Below are positions 15,837 through 24,841 of a stretch of 64,000 nucleotides of DNA, piece after piece. The DNA is from Comamonas sp. KCTC 72670 (lineage in GTDB: Bacteria > Myxococcota > Myxococcia > Myxococcales > Myxococcaceae). Position 1 is the stretch's first letter, and every line of letters begins with the position of its first letter. Both the position numbers and the translations under genes were made by a program. The notes beneath the pieces were generated by a model. That model was not told the origin of the DNA and made no database searches. It saw nothing but the letters and a program-made list of their open reading frames with translations. Where the stretch lies: contig BNCN01000005.1 of assembly GCA_014656495.1 (NCBI GenBank), positions 124,001 to 188,000 on the forward strand, in the 5' to 3' direction.

Positions 15837-16460
15837 TCAAGCACTGGCAACCAGCAGACCCACCAGTCCCGCGTACAGCGGTACGTTGAGCGCCAGCGTC
15901 AGCCGGTTGATGCGGCGGAACCGGGCCTGCTCCTCGTCCGCGAACCAGATGCCGTCCTCGCCGGTGGTGCGGCCCTCCACGGCGTGGAAGAACAGCGCGG
16001 CATAGGCGACCTCGACGACCAGGCTCACGAGGACCAGACCCAGGAAGGCCAGGGCCCACACGTCCTGGGGCGCGAGCTCCCCGCGCCAGCGGGCCCGGCC
16101 CCAGAACAGGCCTCCGAGCACCAGGGCGATGCACGCCACGTCATGGGCCACGCCATACGGCGGCCGCCAGCGCTTCACGCCGTAGAGCAGGTACAGCTCC
16201 GCGATGCCGCGCAGCCACATGAACGCGGCGAAGGCTCCCAGCACGCCGCGGGCCTCGGCAGGCACCGCGGTGTCCAGCGCCACCAGGGGGCAGACGAGGA
16301 ACCAGAGGAACACGGCGTAGAAGAGCCACGCCAGCTTGGGCCCGGAGATGCGTCCGCCGCGAGAGCCCTTCACGTTCTGCGTGTGGCGGAACCAACCCGC
16401 GGCCACGGCGCAGAGGGCCGCCAGGAGGGCGAGCAGGAGGAGCGTGTGCGAAGAGAGCAT
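15837..16460 (-). CDS. Multi-pass membrane protein, unknown function
   Basis: The 207-residue product is started at ATG 16460, where a hydrophobic segment begins (MLSSHTLLLLALLAALCAVA). About five transmembrane helices follow, with a charged loop WFRHTQNVKGSRGGRISG and a loop EGRTTGEDGIWFADEEQARF. The frame extends to 16709 but that part has no membrane or signal character. It is separated from the DUF2169 gene by 90 bases and is divergent from the UnbU-UnbV-like operon. The family is not recognised. Confidence 0.78.
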   Translation of the reverse strand: MLSSHTLLLLALLAALCAVAAGWFRHTQNVKGSRGGRISGPKLAWLFYAVFLWFLVCPLVALDTAVPAEARGVLGAFAAFMWLRGIAELYLLYGVKRWRPPYGVAHDVACIALVLGGLFWGRARWRGELAPQDVWALAFLGLVLVSLVVEVAYAALFFHAVEGRTTGEDGIWFADEEQARFRRINRLTLALNVPLYAGLVGLLVASA

Positions 16461-16653
16461 CGAGGCTGGAGGTTCGTGCGGTGAGTGCGTGTGCCCGAGG
16501 CTTGCAGAGCCGTGCACGCGGAATGACGACCACGACAGGTGAGCACATGCGGCGGGGGCTGTTGCAAGCCCCTGACCTGAATGGACAGGGCGCACGGCGC
16601 AAGGCACGCTCCGCTCGGGCGTGCGGACGCGCCACGGCGGGAGGCCGGCTTCC

Positions 16654-19521
16654 ATGAGCGCTGGACCCGGGGTGAACCCGGCTGCACAGGTGTATGTCCC
16701 GTTGCACACGGCGCCCCGCGTCGAGCGCTGGGGCTGGGTGTGGCCTCGCTGGAACGACCCACGCCTGCCCTTCGCCTTCCTGCTGACGCTCTACGGCGTG
16801 CTCGGCTTCTCCTTCTTCGGCTTCAACCGCAGCCCGTGGCAGATGGCCACCATCGTGGTGTCGGGCAGCCTGTTGGACATGGCGCTCGGGTGGGTGCTGA
16901 AGCGGCAGAAGGTCGTCCCCCTCAGCGCCTACATCTCCTGCTGCTCGCTGGCGCTGCTGCTCAACTACTCGCATTCGAGCTGGCTGCTGCTCTTCCCGGT
17001 GTGGATCGCCATCGGGTCGAAGTACGTGCTCACCTTCCAGGGGCGCCACGTCTTCAACCCGTCGATGTTCGGCGTGGCGATGTCGCTGCTCTTCACCCGC
17101 GAGCTCATCACCGCCGCGCCCGCGTATCAGTGGGCCAATGGCGAGGTGGCCCTCTCCGCCTTCATCCTCATGGCGGCACTGGTGCTCTTCTTCTTCCGCG
17201 TGGGCCGGGGCTGGCTGGTGGTCAGCTTCCTGACCTTCTACGCGCTCCAGACGGCGCTGCGGGCCTACGTGATGCGGCATCACCTGCCGCCGGAGGTCCT
17301 CTTCCTCGGCACGCTGGGGGCGCCGTCGTTCTTCATCTTCGTCTTCTACATGCTCACCGACCCGGCCACCTCACCGGGCACGCGGCGTGGGCAGATATTG
17401 CTGGCGCTGGCCATCACGCTCGTGGACCTGGTGCTGCACTTCAAGGAGAGCGTCTACACGTTCTTCTACGCGGCGCTCACCTGCGCCACCGCGCGCTTCG
17501 TCTTCGTCCATGCGCGCGCGGCCTGGCAGCGCGGGGGACGTGAGTCCCTGCGTGCGTTGGTGTCCTCGGGCTGGTTGAAGCGCGCGGCCGTGGTGGGCGG
17601 GCTCGGCACCGTCATGCTGGGCGGCTACACGCTCGCCGCCGCGCCGGGCGCCCGGGCGGCGCCGCTCTCCTTCCGGATGGAGCGAGTGGATGTCCAGGCC
17701 GCGGGGCTGGGCTCCACCATGGGCAACACGCTGGAGGAGCTGGACCCCCGGCTTGGACACGTCGCGAAGTGGCTGGTCGCGGTGGGGGATGCCGTCGCCG
17801 TGGGGGACTACGACGGTGACGGACGGCCCGACCTGTTCATCACGCACCCACTGGGACGCCCCGAGGACCACGCGGTGCTGTATCGCAACCTGGGAGACCT
17901 CCGCTTCGAGCGCGTGCCCGTGCCCGCGTTGGAGCGCTTCACCACGCGCTACAAGGCAGAGGGCCTGCCAGGGGGCGGCACCTTCGTGGACTGGGACGGG
18001 GATGGCGACCTGGACCTCGCGGTGGCGGTGGCCTTCGGGCCGGTGCGCCTGCTGCGCAACACGCTGCGCGAGACGGGCACCGCGGGCTTCGAGGACGTGA
18101 CGGAGGCTGCGGGCGTCGACGACCACGCGGTGAGCCTGGGCCTCACCTTCCTGGACTACGACCGCGACGGGCACCTGGACCTCTTCGTCCTCAACGTGAT
18201 GACCACGCACCTGCCGGACTACGCGCCGCCGGTGCCGCTCAATCTCTTCCGCCTGCCGCAGCCCGAGTATCCCGACGACCGGCGCATGTTCCGCTTCATG
18301 CACGACGGCTGGCACAACGCGGTCAACGGCGGGCTCAACGCGCTGTACCGGGGTCGGGGAGATGGCACCTTCGAGAAGGTGGACATCGCCGCCATGGGGA
18401 TGCCGGAGACGCACTGGTCGCTCGCGGTGAGCACGGTGGACTTCAACCGCGACGGGTGGACGGACCTGTATGTGGCCAACGACTTCGGACCGGATGACAT
18501 CTACCTCAATGAGGGAGGCAAGCACTTCCGCCGCGTGCAGGGTCGCCTTTTCGGGGAGATTGGGAAGGACACGTACAAGGGGATGAACGCCTCCGTCGCG
18601 GACTTCGACCGCAACGGTTGGTTGGACCTGTATGTCTCCAACGTCCACCACTCGCTTCAGGCGGAGGGCAGCCTGTTGTGGATGGTGGGTCCGGGCAAGG
18701 ACGCCTTCACGCCCGAGTTCCGCGACGAGGCCACCTTCCGTGGCGCGCTCAACGAGCGGCGCTTCGGTTGGGGCGCGGCGGCGGGCGACCTGGACAATGA
18801 CGGCTGGCCCGACCTGGTGCAGGCCAACGGCATGGTGGACGACCGCTTGGACGCGGAGCGGTGGCGCATCCCCGACGGCCAGCGGAAGGACTACTGGTAC
18901 GTCAATCACAAGCTGATGCAGTCCGGGCCGGAGGTCCACACGTACGCGGACAAATGGGGCGACATCCGGGGCCGCACCATCTATGCGAACGAGGCGCGCC
19001 GCGCGTACCTCAACCTGGGCGACGCGAAGCCCGGGCACTTCGTGGACCTGGCGCGGGAGCTGGGGCTGGACGACCCGGACAACTCGCGAGGCGTGCTCCT
19101 GTCGGACCTGGATGGCGACGGCGACCTGGACGTGCTCATCACCAACCAGCACGGACCGGTGTCGCTGTACCGCAACACGCTGCGCGCCGAGGGCGGTCCG
19201 GACACCCACTTCGTGGGCCTCACGCTGGTGGGGCAGGGCGGGCGCACGCACCGGAGCGCGGTGGGCACGCGCGTGGTGCTCTCCTACGACGAGGGTGGCA
19301 AGCGCGTGGAGCAGGTGCAGGAGGTGGGGCTGATGGGCGGCTTCTCCGCGTCCGCGGACGCCCGGCTGCACTTCGGACTGGGACGGTACTCAGGACCGGT
19401 GACCGCCCGGGTGCACTGGTACGGAGGCTCCGTCCAGGAGGTGTCGCTGACGCCGGACCGGACGCATGAGGTGCGGCAGCCGCCGGTCGCCGATGCGCTC
19501 CAAGGAAGCACGTCTCCATGA
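16654..19521 (+). CDS. UnbU-UnbV-like fusion: RnfD/NqrB-type membrane domain plus FG-GAP/ASPIC propeller
   Basis: The start is ATG 16654, with GGGAGG nine bases upstream. In this 955-residue protein residues 1 to about 310 form an RnfD/NqrB-like membrane domain with many helices, NPSMFGVAMSLL and the LTDPATSPGTRRGQ loop near the family's flavin-attachment region. After a further helix the rest is exported. Seven Asp-rich repeats follow (GDYDGDGRPDLFI, DWDGDGDLDLAV, DYDRDGHLDLFV, DFNRDGWTDLYV, DFDRNGWLDLYV, DLDNDGWPDLVQ, DLDGDGDLDVLI), typical of calcium-binding beta-propellers, then an ASPIC/UnbV tail. In enediyne gene clusters UnbU and UnbV are separate proteins. First of four coupled genes. 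Confidence 0.87.
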   Translation: MSAGPGVNPAAQVYVPLHTAPRVERWGWVWPRWNDPRLPFAFLLTLYGVLGFSFFGFNRSPWQMATIVVSGSLLDMALGWVLKRQKVVPLSAYISCCSLALLLNYSHSSWLLLFPVWIAIGSKYVLTFQGRHVFNPSMFGVAMSLLFTRELITAAPAYQWANGEVALSAFILMAALVLFFFRVGRGWLVVSFLTFYALQTALRAYVMRHHLPPEVLFLGTLGAPSFFIFVFYMLTDPATSPGTRRGQILLALAITLVDLVLHFKESVYTFFYAALTCATARFVFVHARAAWQRGGRESLRALVSSGWLKRAAVVGGLGTVMLGGYTLAAAPGARAAPLSFRMERVDVQAAGLGSTMGNTLEELDPRLGHVAKWLVAVGDAVAVGDYDGDGRPDLFITHPLGRPEDHAVLYRNLGDLRFERVPVPALERFTTRYKAEGLPGGGTFVDWDGDGDLDLAVAVAFGPVRLLRNTLRETGTAGFEDVTEAAGVDDHAVSLGLTFLDYDRDGHLDLFVLNVMTTHLPDYAPPVPLNLFRLPQPEYPDDRRMFRFMHDGWHNAVNGGLNALYRGRGDGTFEKVDIAAMGMPETHWSLAVSTVDFNRDGWTDLYVANDFGPDDIYLNEGGKHFRRVQGRLFGEIGKDTYKGMNASVADFDRNGWLDLYVSNVHHSLQAEGSLLWMVGPGKDAFTPEFRDEATFRGALNERRFGWGAAAGDLDNDGWPDLVQANGMVDDRLDAERWRIPDGQRKDYWYVNHKLMQSGPEVHTYADKWGDIRGRTIYANEARRAYLNLGDAKPGHFVDLARELGLDDPDNSRGVLLSDLDGDGDLDVLITNQHGPVSLYRNTLRAEGGPDTHFVGLTLVGQGGRTHRSAVGTRVVLSYDEGGKRVEQVQEVGLMGGFSASADARLHFGLGRYSGPVTARVHWYGGSVQEVSLTPDRTHEVRQPPVADALQGSTSP

Positions 19522-20291
19522 TGTCTCCGCTCAAGGGCTCGACGGTGCGGCAGGCCTCGCTCACGGAGGCGCAGCGCGCGCAAATGCTGGCGCTGATGCA
19601 GCTCTGCTACGCGGGCGTGTCGTCGGAGCGGTTCACGTCGGACCTGGAGGACAAGCAGTACGTCATCCTCCTCCACGCGCGTCGCACCGGTGAGCTGGTG
19701 GGCTTCAGCACGCTGCGCGTCGCCGAGGAGTCCGCCGGCGGCAGGCAGGTGGAGGTGGTGTACTCGGGGGACACGGTCATCCATCCCGACTGGTGGGGGC
19801 ACAAGGTGTTGCAGGTGTGCTTCGGGCGCTTCGTGTTGTCGCGCAAGCTCCGCCGCCCCCTGCGCCCGCTGCACTGGCTGCTGTTGAGCGCGGGCTTCAA
19901 GACGTACCTGCTGGCGGTGAACTACTTCCCTCGGACGATGCCCCGGCGGGACTGGGCGCCGCCGCTCGGGCGGGAGGACTTCCTCCACGCGCTGGCCACC
20001 CGCTGGTTCGGCGCGCAGTACGACGCGGGGCGGGGCACGCTCCGCTTCGAGGGCGCGCATTACCGCGTGCGGGATGGCGTGGCCCCCATCGACCGCGCTG
20101 CGGCCACGCATCCCGACATCGCCTTCTTCGCCGAGCGCAACCCGCGGCACGGGGAAGGCGAGGAGCTGGTGTGCCTGGTGGAGATTCGCTGGTGGGACCT
20201 CTTCCGGGCGCTGGGGCGCAGCGTGTCCGGGCAGCTCCGTGGGTGGGCTCGGCGCGGGCTGCGGCACGCGGGCGTGCGCTGGGGGACGTGA
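19518..20291 (+). CDS. GNAT-like protein, unknown substrate
   Basis: 257 residues from ATG 19518, which overlaps the preceding stop (ATGA). The N-terminal half resembles a GNAT acyltransferase fold: QMLALMQLCY, YVILLHARRTGELVGFSTLR, then VYSGDTVIHPDWWGHKVLQV, where the acetyl-CoA motif would lie. The rest has FKTYLLAVNYFPRTMPRR and a C-terminal amphipathic segment. Similarity to N-acyl amino-acid synthases is possible, but the match is weak. Because it sits between a membrane redox protein and a GH3 synthetase, an acyl or aminoacyl transfer in the same pathway is a reasonable guess. Confidence 0.7.
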   Translation: MMSPLKGSTVRQASLTEAQRAQMLALMQLCYAGVSSERFTSDLEDKQYVILLHARRTGELVGFSTLRVAEESAGGRQVEVVYSGDTVIHPDWWGHKVLQVCFGRFVLSRKLRRPLRPLHWLLLSAGFKTYLLAVNYFPRTMPRRDWAPPLGREDFLHALATRWFGAQYDAGRGTLRFEGAHYRVRDGVAPIDRAAATHPDIAFFAERNPRHGEGEELVCLVEIRWWDLFRALGRSVSGQLRGWARRGLRHAGVRWGT

Positions 20292-20298
20292 GGACGCT

Positions 20299-21966
20299 GT
20301 GATTCCGTCAGCGCTACCACTCAAGGGGCTGCGGGCCGTGCTCGCGCCGTCCGCGCTGCGCTTCCACCGGGCGCTGCGCAACCCCGAAGCCGCGCAGGCG
20401 GTCTGCCTGGAACGGGTGCTCCGTGCTGTCCGCGGGAGCCAACAGGCGGAGCGAATCGCAGGCTTCCGCCACCTTCGAAGCGCGACGGACTTCCAGGATG
20501 CGGTGCCTTGGGTGGCGCCCGACGCGCTCGTGCCGGACATGGAGCGCATCGCCGCCGGTGAGCCCCGCGTCCTCACGCACGAACCCGTGCTGCGCTTCGA
20601 GCTGTCCGGTGGCTCCTCTGGCGCGAGCAAGCGCGTGCCCATGACGCGGGGACTCTTGGCTGAGTTCCAGCGCGCGTTGTCTCCCATGCTCTTCGAGCTT
20701 CTCCACCGGAGGCCCTCGGTGCGGGTGGGGCCCAGCTACTGGTCCATCTCGCCCCTGGCGCGGAAGCAGGAGCGGACGGCTGGCGGTATTCCCGTGGGCA
20801 GCGCGGAGGACAGCGCCTATTTCTCGCGGGCCTTTCGCCCCTTGCTGTCGCGCATCTTCGCCGTGCCCGGGGACGTGGGGGCGCTGCCGGACGTGGAGTC
20901 CTGCCGGTACGTAACGCTCTGGCACCTGGTGGCGTGCGAGGACCTGACGCTCATCAGCGTGTGGAACCCCAGCTTCCTCACGTTGCTCATGGCGGCGCTG
21001 GAGCGGCACGGTGAGCGCCTGGTCGAAGACCTGAGGCGCGGCGTCTGCCGGCCACCCGCGTCTGGTGTGGAGCAGGACGAACCCGCGCTGCGACACGTCC
21101 TGTCCCGGATGCGCTTCCGGCCGCATCCTGAACGGGCCTCGCGTCTTGACGACTTCTTGCGGAGCGACGGGAGTGCCCGGGCACTATGGCCCCGGTTGTC
21201 GCTGCTCAGCATGTGGACGGATGCGCAGGCCGCCCACGCGCTGCCCGCCGCATGTCAGCGATTTCCCGGCGTGGAGGTTCAGGGCAAGGGGCTGTTGGCC
21301 ACGGAGGGTGTCGTCACCGTGCCGCTCTTCGACGCGCCCGCCCCCGTGCTCGCGGTGCGCAGCCACTTCTACGAGTTCATCGACCCCGAGCAGCCCACGG
21401 CGCGTCCGCGCCTCGCCCACGAGTTGGAGCAGGGACGTACGTACGGGGTGTTGATGAGCACGTCGGGCGGGCTGCTGCGTTACCGGCTGGGGGACCTGGT
21501 GCGCGTGGAGGGCTTCCGGGAGGCCACGCCCTGCTTGCGCTTCGTCGGCCGGTCGGACGCCGTCTGTGACCTGGTGGGCGAGAAGCTCTCCGCCGCTCGC
21601 GTGGGCGCCGTGCTGGACTCCGTCCTGCCGGAGCTCTTCGACGGCGCGCGTCCCAGCTTCGCCATGCTCGCGCCGGAGTGGGCGCCGTCTCCGTCGTACG
21701 TCCTGTTCCTGGAGACCCAGGCGCCCAGCGCGAGGCTCACCGCCGCCGCCGAGGCCGTGGAGCGGGCCTTCTGTGAAGGGCATCACTACCGTTACGCGCG
21801 GGAGCTGGGGCAGTTGGGTGCCGTGCGAGCCGTGCGCGTGGTGGAGGGCGTGCGCCGCTATGAAGCCCGCTGTGTCGCCCTGGGCCAGCGCGCGGGCGAC
21901 ATCAAGCCGGTGGACCTGCACCGCCTGCCGGGTTGGGCAGACCACTTCTCTGGAGCCGCCGCATGA
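20299..21966 (+). CDS. GH3 auxin-responsive-promoter family acyl-adenylate amide synthetase
   Basis: 555 residues from GTG 20299, seven bases after the previous stop, with GAGG overlapping that stop. The ATP-binding P-loop is FELSGGSSGASKRVPMT. Other GH3 landmarks are SYWSISPLA, YEFIDPEQ, LLRYRLGDLVRVEGF and FVGRSDAVCDLVGEKL. Enzymes of this family adenylate a carboxylic acid and join it to an amine, usually an amino acid. Bacterial members are poorly known outside a few phytotoxin and siderophore-type pathways. The coupled Rieske oxygenase downstream (ATGA overlap) points to a shared small-molecule pathway. Confidence 0.9.
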   Translation: MIPSALPLKGLRAVLAPSALRFHRALRNPEAAQAVCLERVLRAVRGSQQAERIAGFRHLRSATDFQDAVPWVAPDALVPDMERIAAGEPRVLTHEPVLRFELSGGSSGASKRVPMTRGLLAEFQRALSPMLFELLHRRPSVRVGPSYWSISPLARKQERTAGGIPVGSAEDSAYFSRAFRPLLSRIFAVPGDVGALPDVESCRYVTLWHLVACEDLTLISVWNPSFLTLLMAALERHGERLVEDLRRGVCRPPASGVEQDEPALRHVLSRMRFRPHPERASRLDDFLRSDGSARALWPRLSLLSMWTDAQAAHALPAACQRFPGVEVQGKGLLATEGVVTVPLFDAPAPVLAVRSHFYEFIDPEQPTARPRLAHELEQGRTYGVLMSTSGGLLRYRLGDLVRVEGFREATPCLRFVGRSDAVCDLVGEKLSAARVGAVLDSVLPELFDGARPSFAMLAPEWAPSPSYVLFLETQAPSARLTAAAEAVERAFCEGHHYRYARELGQLGAVRAVRVVEGVRRYEARCVALGQRAGDIKPVDLHRLPGWADHFSGAAA

Positions 21967-23144
21967 GACAGCCGTTGCACCTGCTCCCGCGTGAGGCCGC
22001 GCCAGCGCCCAACGTGGACTTGGAGGCCGAGGCCGACCTCGCTCGCTGCGGAGCGCTGAAGGACTATTGGTACGTCGCGTGTCTCTCCTCGGAGCTGAAG
22101 CCGGGCCAGCCCCTGGCGCGCACGCTCTTTGGCACGGGGCTGGTCCTCTTCCGGGACGCGCAGGGGCGGCCCGCCGCGCTGAGAGATCGGTGCCTGCATC
22201 GCAATGCGCGGCTGTCCCGGGGCGCGGTGTTCGACGGCCGCATCGGCTGCCCGTACCACGGCTGGGTCTACGACGCGTCTGGCGCCGTCGTGGAGGTGCC
22301 ATCGTTGGGGCCTTCGCAGCGGGGCGAGTTGCTCGACGCGGATGCCTGCGCCCGGGAGGGCCTCACGCCCGAGCCCTGCGCGCTGGGGCGGCTGTCACGC
22401 TTTCCCGCCGTGGAGCAGGACGGCCTCGTGTTCGTCTCCATGGGCGGCGACGCGCCCGCGCGGGCCGCGCCCTTCCGTGTGCCCCACTGGGGCGAGGACG
22501 GCTGGACCGTCTACTTCATGGTGACGCGCTTCCCGAACGGGGTGACGAACCTCGTCGAGAACTTCATGGACGTGCCGCACACGCTCTTCGTGCATCCGGG
22601 GTGGTTCCGGAAGCCCGCGCGCAAGCGTGTGCCGGCCACGGTGCGGCGCGCGGAAGGCAGCGTGCTGGTGACGTACAAGCAGGCGCAAGACACCCTCACG
22701 GGGCTGGGCCGCCTGTTCAATCCCCGGGGGCTGCCGCTGATTCACACGGACATGTTTCACGTGCCCAACGTCACGCGCGTGGACTACCTGTGGGGCGAGC
22801 ACGGCTTCGTCATCAACTCGCAGTGCACGCCAGTCGGGCCCACGGACAGCTGGGTCTACACGGCCATCAGCTACCGGCTGCCGGTGGACCTGCCCGGGGC
22901 GCTGGTGGGGCGCGCCTTGAAGCCGCTGGTGCGCTGGTACACGCGGCAGGTCATTCAGCAGGACGTGGTCATCATGGACATCCAGCGTGAAGCCTTGCTG
23001 GATGGGCCCGGCGGCGGCGTGTACTCCGGCACGGAAGCGGACCTGCATCACGCGGACATCGAGGCCTATCGCCGCTGGCTGCGCGAGGGTGGTCAGGGCT
23101 CGGGGCCCGAGGCCGCGGAGCGCGACATGGTCTTCTGGATTTGA
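21963..23144 (+). CDS. Rieske [2Fe-2S] aromatic-ring-hydroxylating-type oxygenase
   Basis: 393 residues from ATG 21963, overlapping the GH3 stop. The Rieske cluster ligands are in DRCLHRNARLS and GCPYHGWVYD. The mononuclear iron site follows in the catalytic domain at NLVENFMDVPHTLFVH, with the bridging Asp and two His of this family. Related enzymes hydroxylate, demethylate or desaturate small molecules using electrons from a reductase. No reductase or ferredoxin gene is in the operon; the ferredoxin-NADP reductase at 47041-47790 is a possible but unproven partner. Last gene of the operon. Confidence 0.92.
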   Translation: MRQPLHLLPREAAPAPNVDLEAEADLARCGALKDYWYVACLSSELKPGQPLARTLFGTGLVLFRDAQGRPAALRDRCLHRNARLSRGAVFDGRIGCPYHGWVYDASGAVVEVPSLGPSQRGELLDADACAREGLTPEPCALGRLSRFPAVEQDGLVFVSMGGDAPARAAPFRVPHWGEDGWTVYFMVTRFPNGVTNLVENFMDVPHTLFVHPGWFRKPARKRVPATVRRAEGSVLVTYKQAQDTLTGLGRLFNPRGLPLIHTDMFHVPNVTRVDYLWGEHGFVINSQCTPVGPTDSWVYTAISYRLPVDLPGALVGRALKPLVRWYTRQVIQQDVVIMDIQREALLDGPGGGVYSGTEADLHHADIEAYRRWLREGGQGSGPEAAERDMVFWI

Positions 23145-23161
23145 GCGCGGGGCCGCTGTCG

Positions 23162-24598
23162 CTACGAGGGGTGATAGGGCAGCTCGACGATGAACGTGGC
23201 GCCCTTGCCGGGCTCACTCTCCACGCGCAGCGTGCCGCCGTGGGCCGATACGACCTGCCTGGCGGCCCAGAGCCCCAGGCCCAGCCCGCCAAAGGCGCTG
23301 GAGGGGACGGCCCGCTCGAAGCGCTGGAAGATGCGCTCGTGATGCTCGGGGGCAATGCCAATCCCGTGGTCCCTGACGATGATTCGCGCGTGGTCCAGCG
23401 CGGCCTCCACCCGGACCTCCACGGGCTTGCCTCGGCCGTACTTGAAGGCGTTGACGAGGAGATTGCCCACCACCTGCTGGACGCGCAGCGGGTCCCAGAC
23501 GCCGGGGATGGCTGTCGCGTCCGCCCGCAAATGGACGTGGCAGTCGGCCTCGGCCGCCGTCGTCATGGCTCGGGCGACGGTGTCCCGGACGAGCCGTGAC
23601 AGGTCGGCGGGCTCCACCATCAAAGGCACTTGCCCGTCTCCGAGTCGCGAGACGTCGAGCAGGCCATCGATGTGCGTGGCGAGCCGCTCCGTGTGGCGGA
23701 TGGCCTTGTCCAGTCGCTCCAGCAGCCGGCCCCCACCGTCCTTCCTCGCCGCGGCGGAGGGCAGGGATTGCAACTGGAGTTGGAGCGCGGTGAGCGGTGT
23801 CTTCAGCTCATGGCTGGCCAGCGCCAGGAATTCATCCCGGCTGTGGAGCGCGTCGCGCAGGGCTTGTTCGGCCTGACGGCGCTGCTCGACCTCGGCCATC
23901 AGGGCCTGGGCGCGTTGCTGCAAAAGGCTCACCTCGAGCATCCGGGCCTCGGGTGCTTCGAGCCGCATGTAGCTTTCAGTGGGGATGACCGTCGCGTGAG
24001 CCTTGCAGACGTCCTGGAAGGGCCGCGAATGCGCCGCGTTCCCGAAGTGCCCGATGGCATAGGTGCACAAGAGGGAGAGGGGGTACATCACGCCGAGGTC
24101 GTTCCACATCGACTCCAGCGTCACCGCCACGTCCGGCATTCCGTCCTGGCAGAGGACATCCACCATCTCGCCGTAGGCGCGCACCTTGGTGCCCGGCCGT
24201 GCCGTCGCGAGGCTCCGCTCCAGCACCGTGCCGATGACCTCTCGGAATCGCTCCCAGTCCGGGCGGTCGTTCACCATGAAGCGAGCCAGGGTTTCACGTG
24301 CATCGAGCAGGGTGAGTTGTCCGGTGGAGATGGCCGCGGCGGTGTCCACGCCCGCGGTCATGAGCCGGGCGATGAGCTGCTCGCGATGGGCCGCCTGCGC
24401 GATGATGATGAGCGGGTCTCCCCGCGCAAGCCCGCCGGTGATGTAGGCCTCGATGATGTCGATGACAAAGGCCTCGTCCTCGTAGAACTGGACCGTATGG
24501 GCGCGCTCCGATGGCGGGCCGACTTGCGGTTCGCTGGCTTGCGACCGGTGGTGACTCCCGAGAGATGCGGCGTCGGATGGAGGCATCGTCCTCACCAT
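23162..24598 (-). CDS. MEDS-domain sensor histidine kinase
   Basis: ATG 24598 is taken as start; GTG 24637 and ATG 24586 are in-frame alternatives. The product has no membrane segment. The N-terminal MEDS domain (about residues 33-195) begins with HTVQFYEDEAFVIDIIEAYI and contains a Walker-like RGDPLIIIA stretch. A short coiled coil precedes the HisKA box DEFLALASHELKTPLTAL, and the ATPase domain has NLLVNAFKYGRG, DHGIGIAPEH and GGLGLGLWAARQVV. MEDS domains are thought to sense methanogen or small hydrocarbon-type signals, but evidence in bacteria is thin. No response regulator lies beside it, so it is an orphan kinase. Confidence 0.9.
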   Translation of the reverse strand: MVRTMPPSDAASLGSHHRSQASEPQVGPPSERAHTVQFYEDEAFVIDIIEAYITGGLARGDPLIIIAQAAHREQLIARLMTAGVDTAAAISTGQLTLLDARETLARFMVNDRPDWERFREVIGTVLERSLATARPGTKVRAYGEMVDVLCQDGMPDVAVTLESMWNDLGVMYPLSLLCTYAIGHFGNAAHSRPFQDVCKAHATVIPTESYMRLEAPEARMLEVSLLQQRAQALMAEVEQRRQAEQALRDALHSRDEFLALASHELKTPLTALQLQLQSLPSAAARKDGGGRLLERLDKAIRHTERLATHIDGLLDVSRLGDGQVPLMVEPADLSRLVRDTVARAMTTAAEADCHVHLRADATAIPGVWDPLRVQQVVGNLLVNAFKYGRGKPVEVRVEAALDHARIIVRDHGIGIAPEHHERIFQRFERAVPSSAFGGLGLGLWAARQVVSAHGGTLRVESEPGKGATFIVELPYHPS

Positions 24599-24841
24599 GT
24601 GCGTGGGCGCCTCATTATTCTGTCGCGCCGTTTTCACGCGGAACGACCCCGAAGGGCAGGCGAGCGACAGGAAGGCATCACTTCTCCGGAGGCCTCGCTT
24701 GACTCACTTCGGAACTGAACGCCGTCACCCGGATGCCGAAAAGGGTTGGGGCGCAGAGCACCGGAGAAGATGTCTCCGGGCCTGCGCCCCTGGGGGCCCT
24801 GCTTGGGGCTGTGGCACTACGAAGGGATGGCTGCCGCCGGT

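Noticed and set aside
17371..19371. 666-codon minus-strand open frame opposite the UnbU-UnbV-like gene
   Set aside because: Low-complexity Arg/Val/His composition and no domain; the plus strand has clear membrane and FG-GAP motifs.
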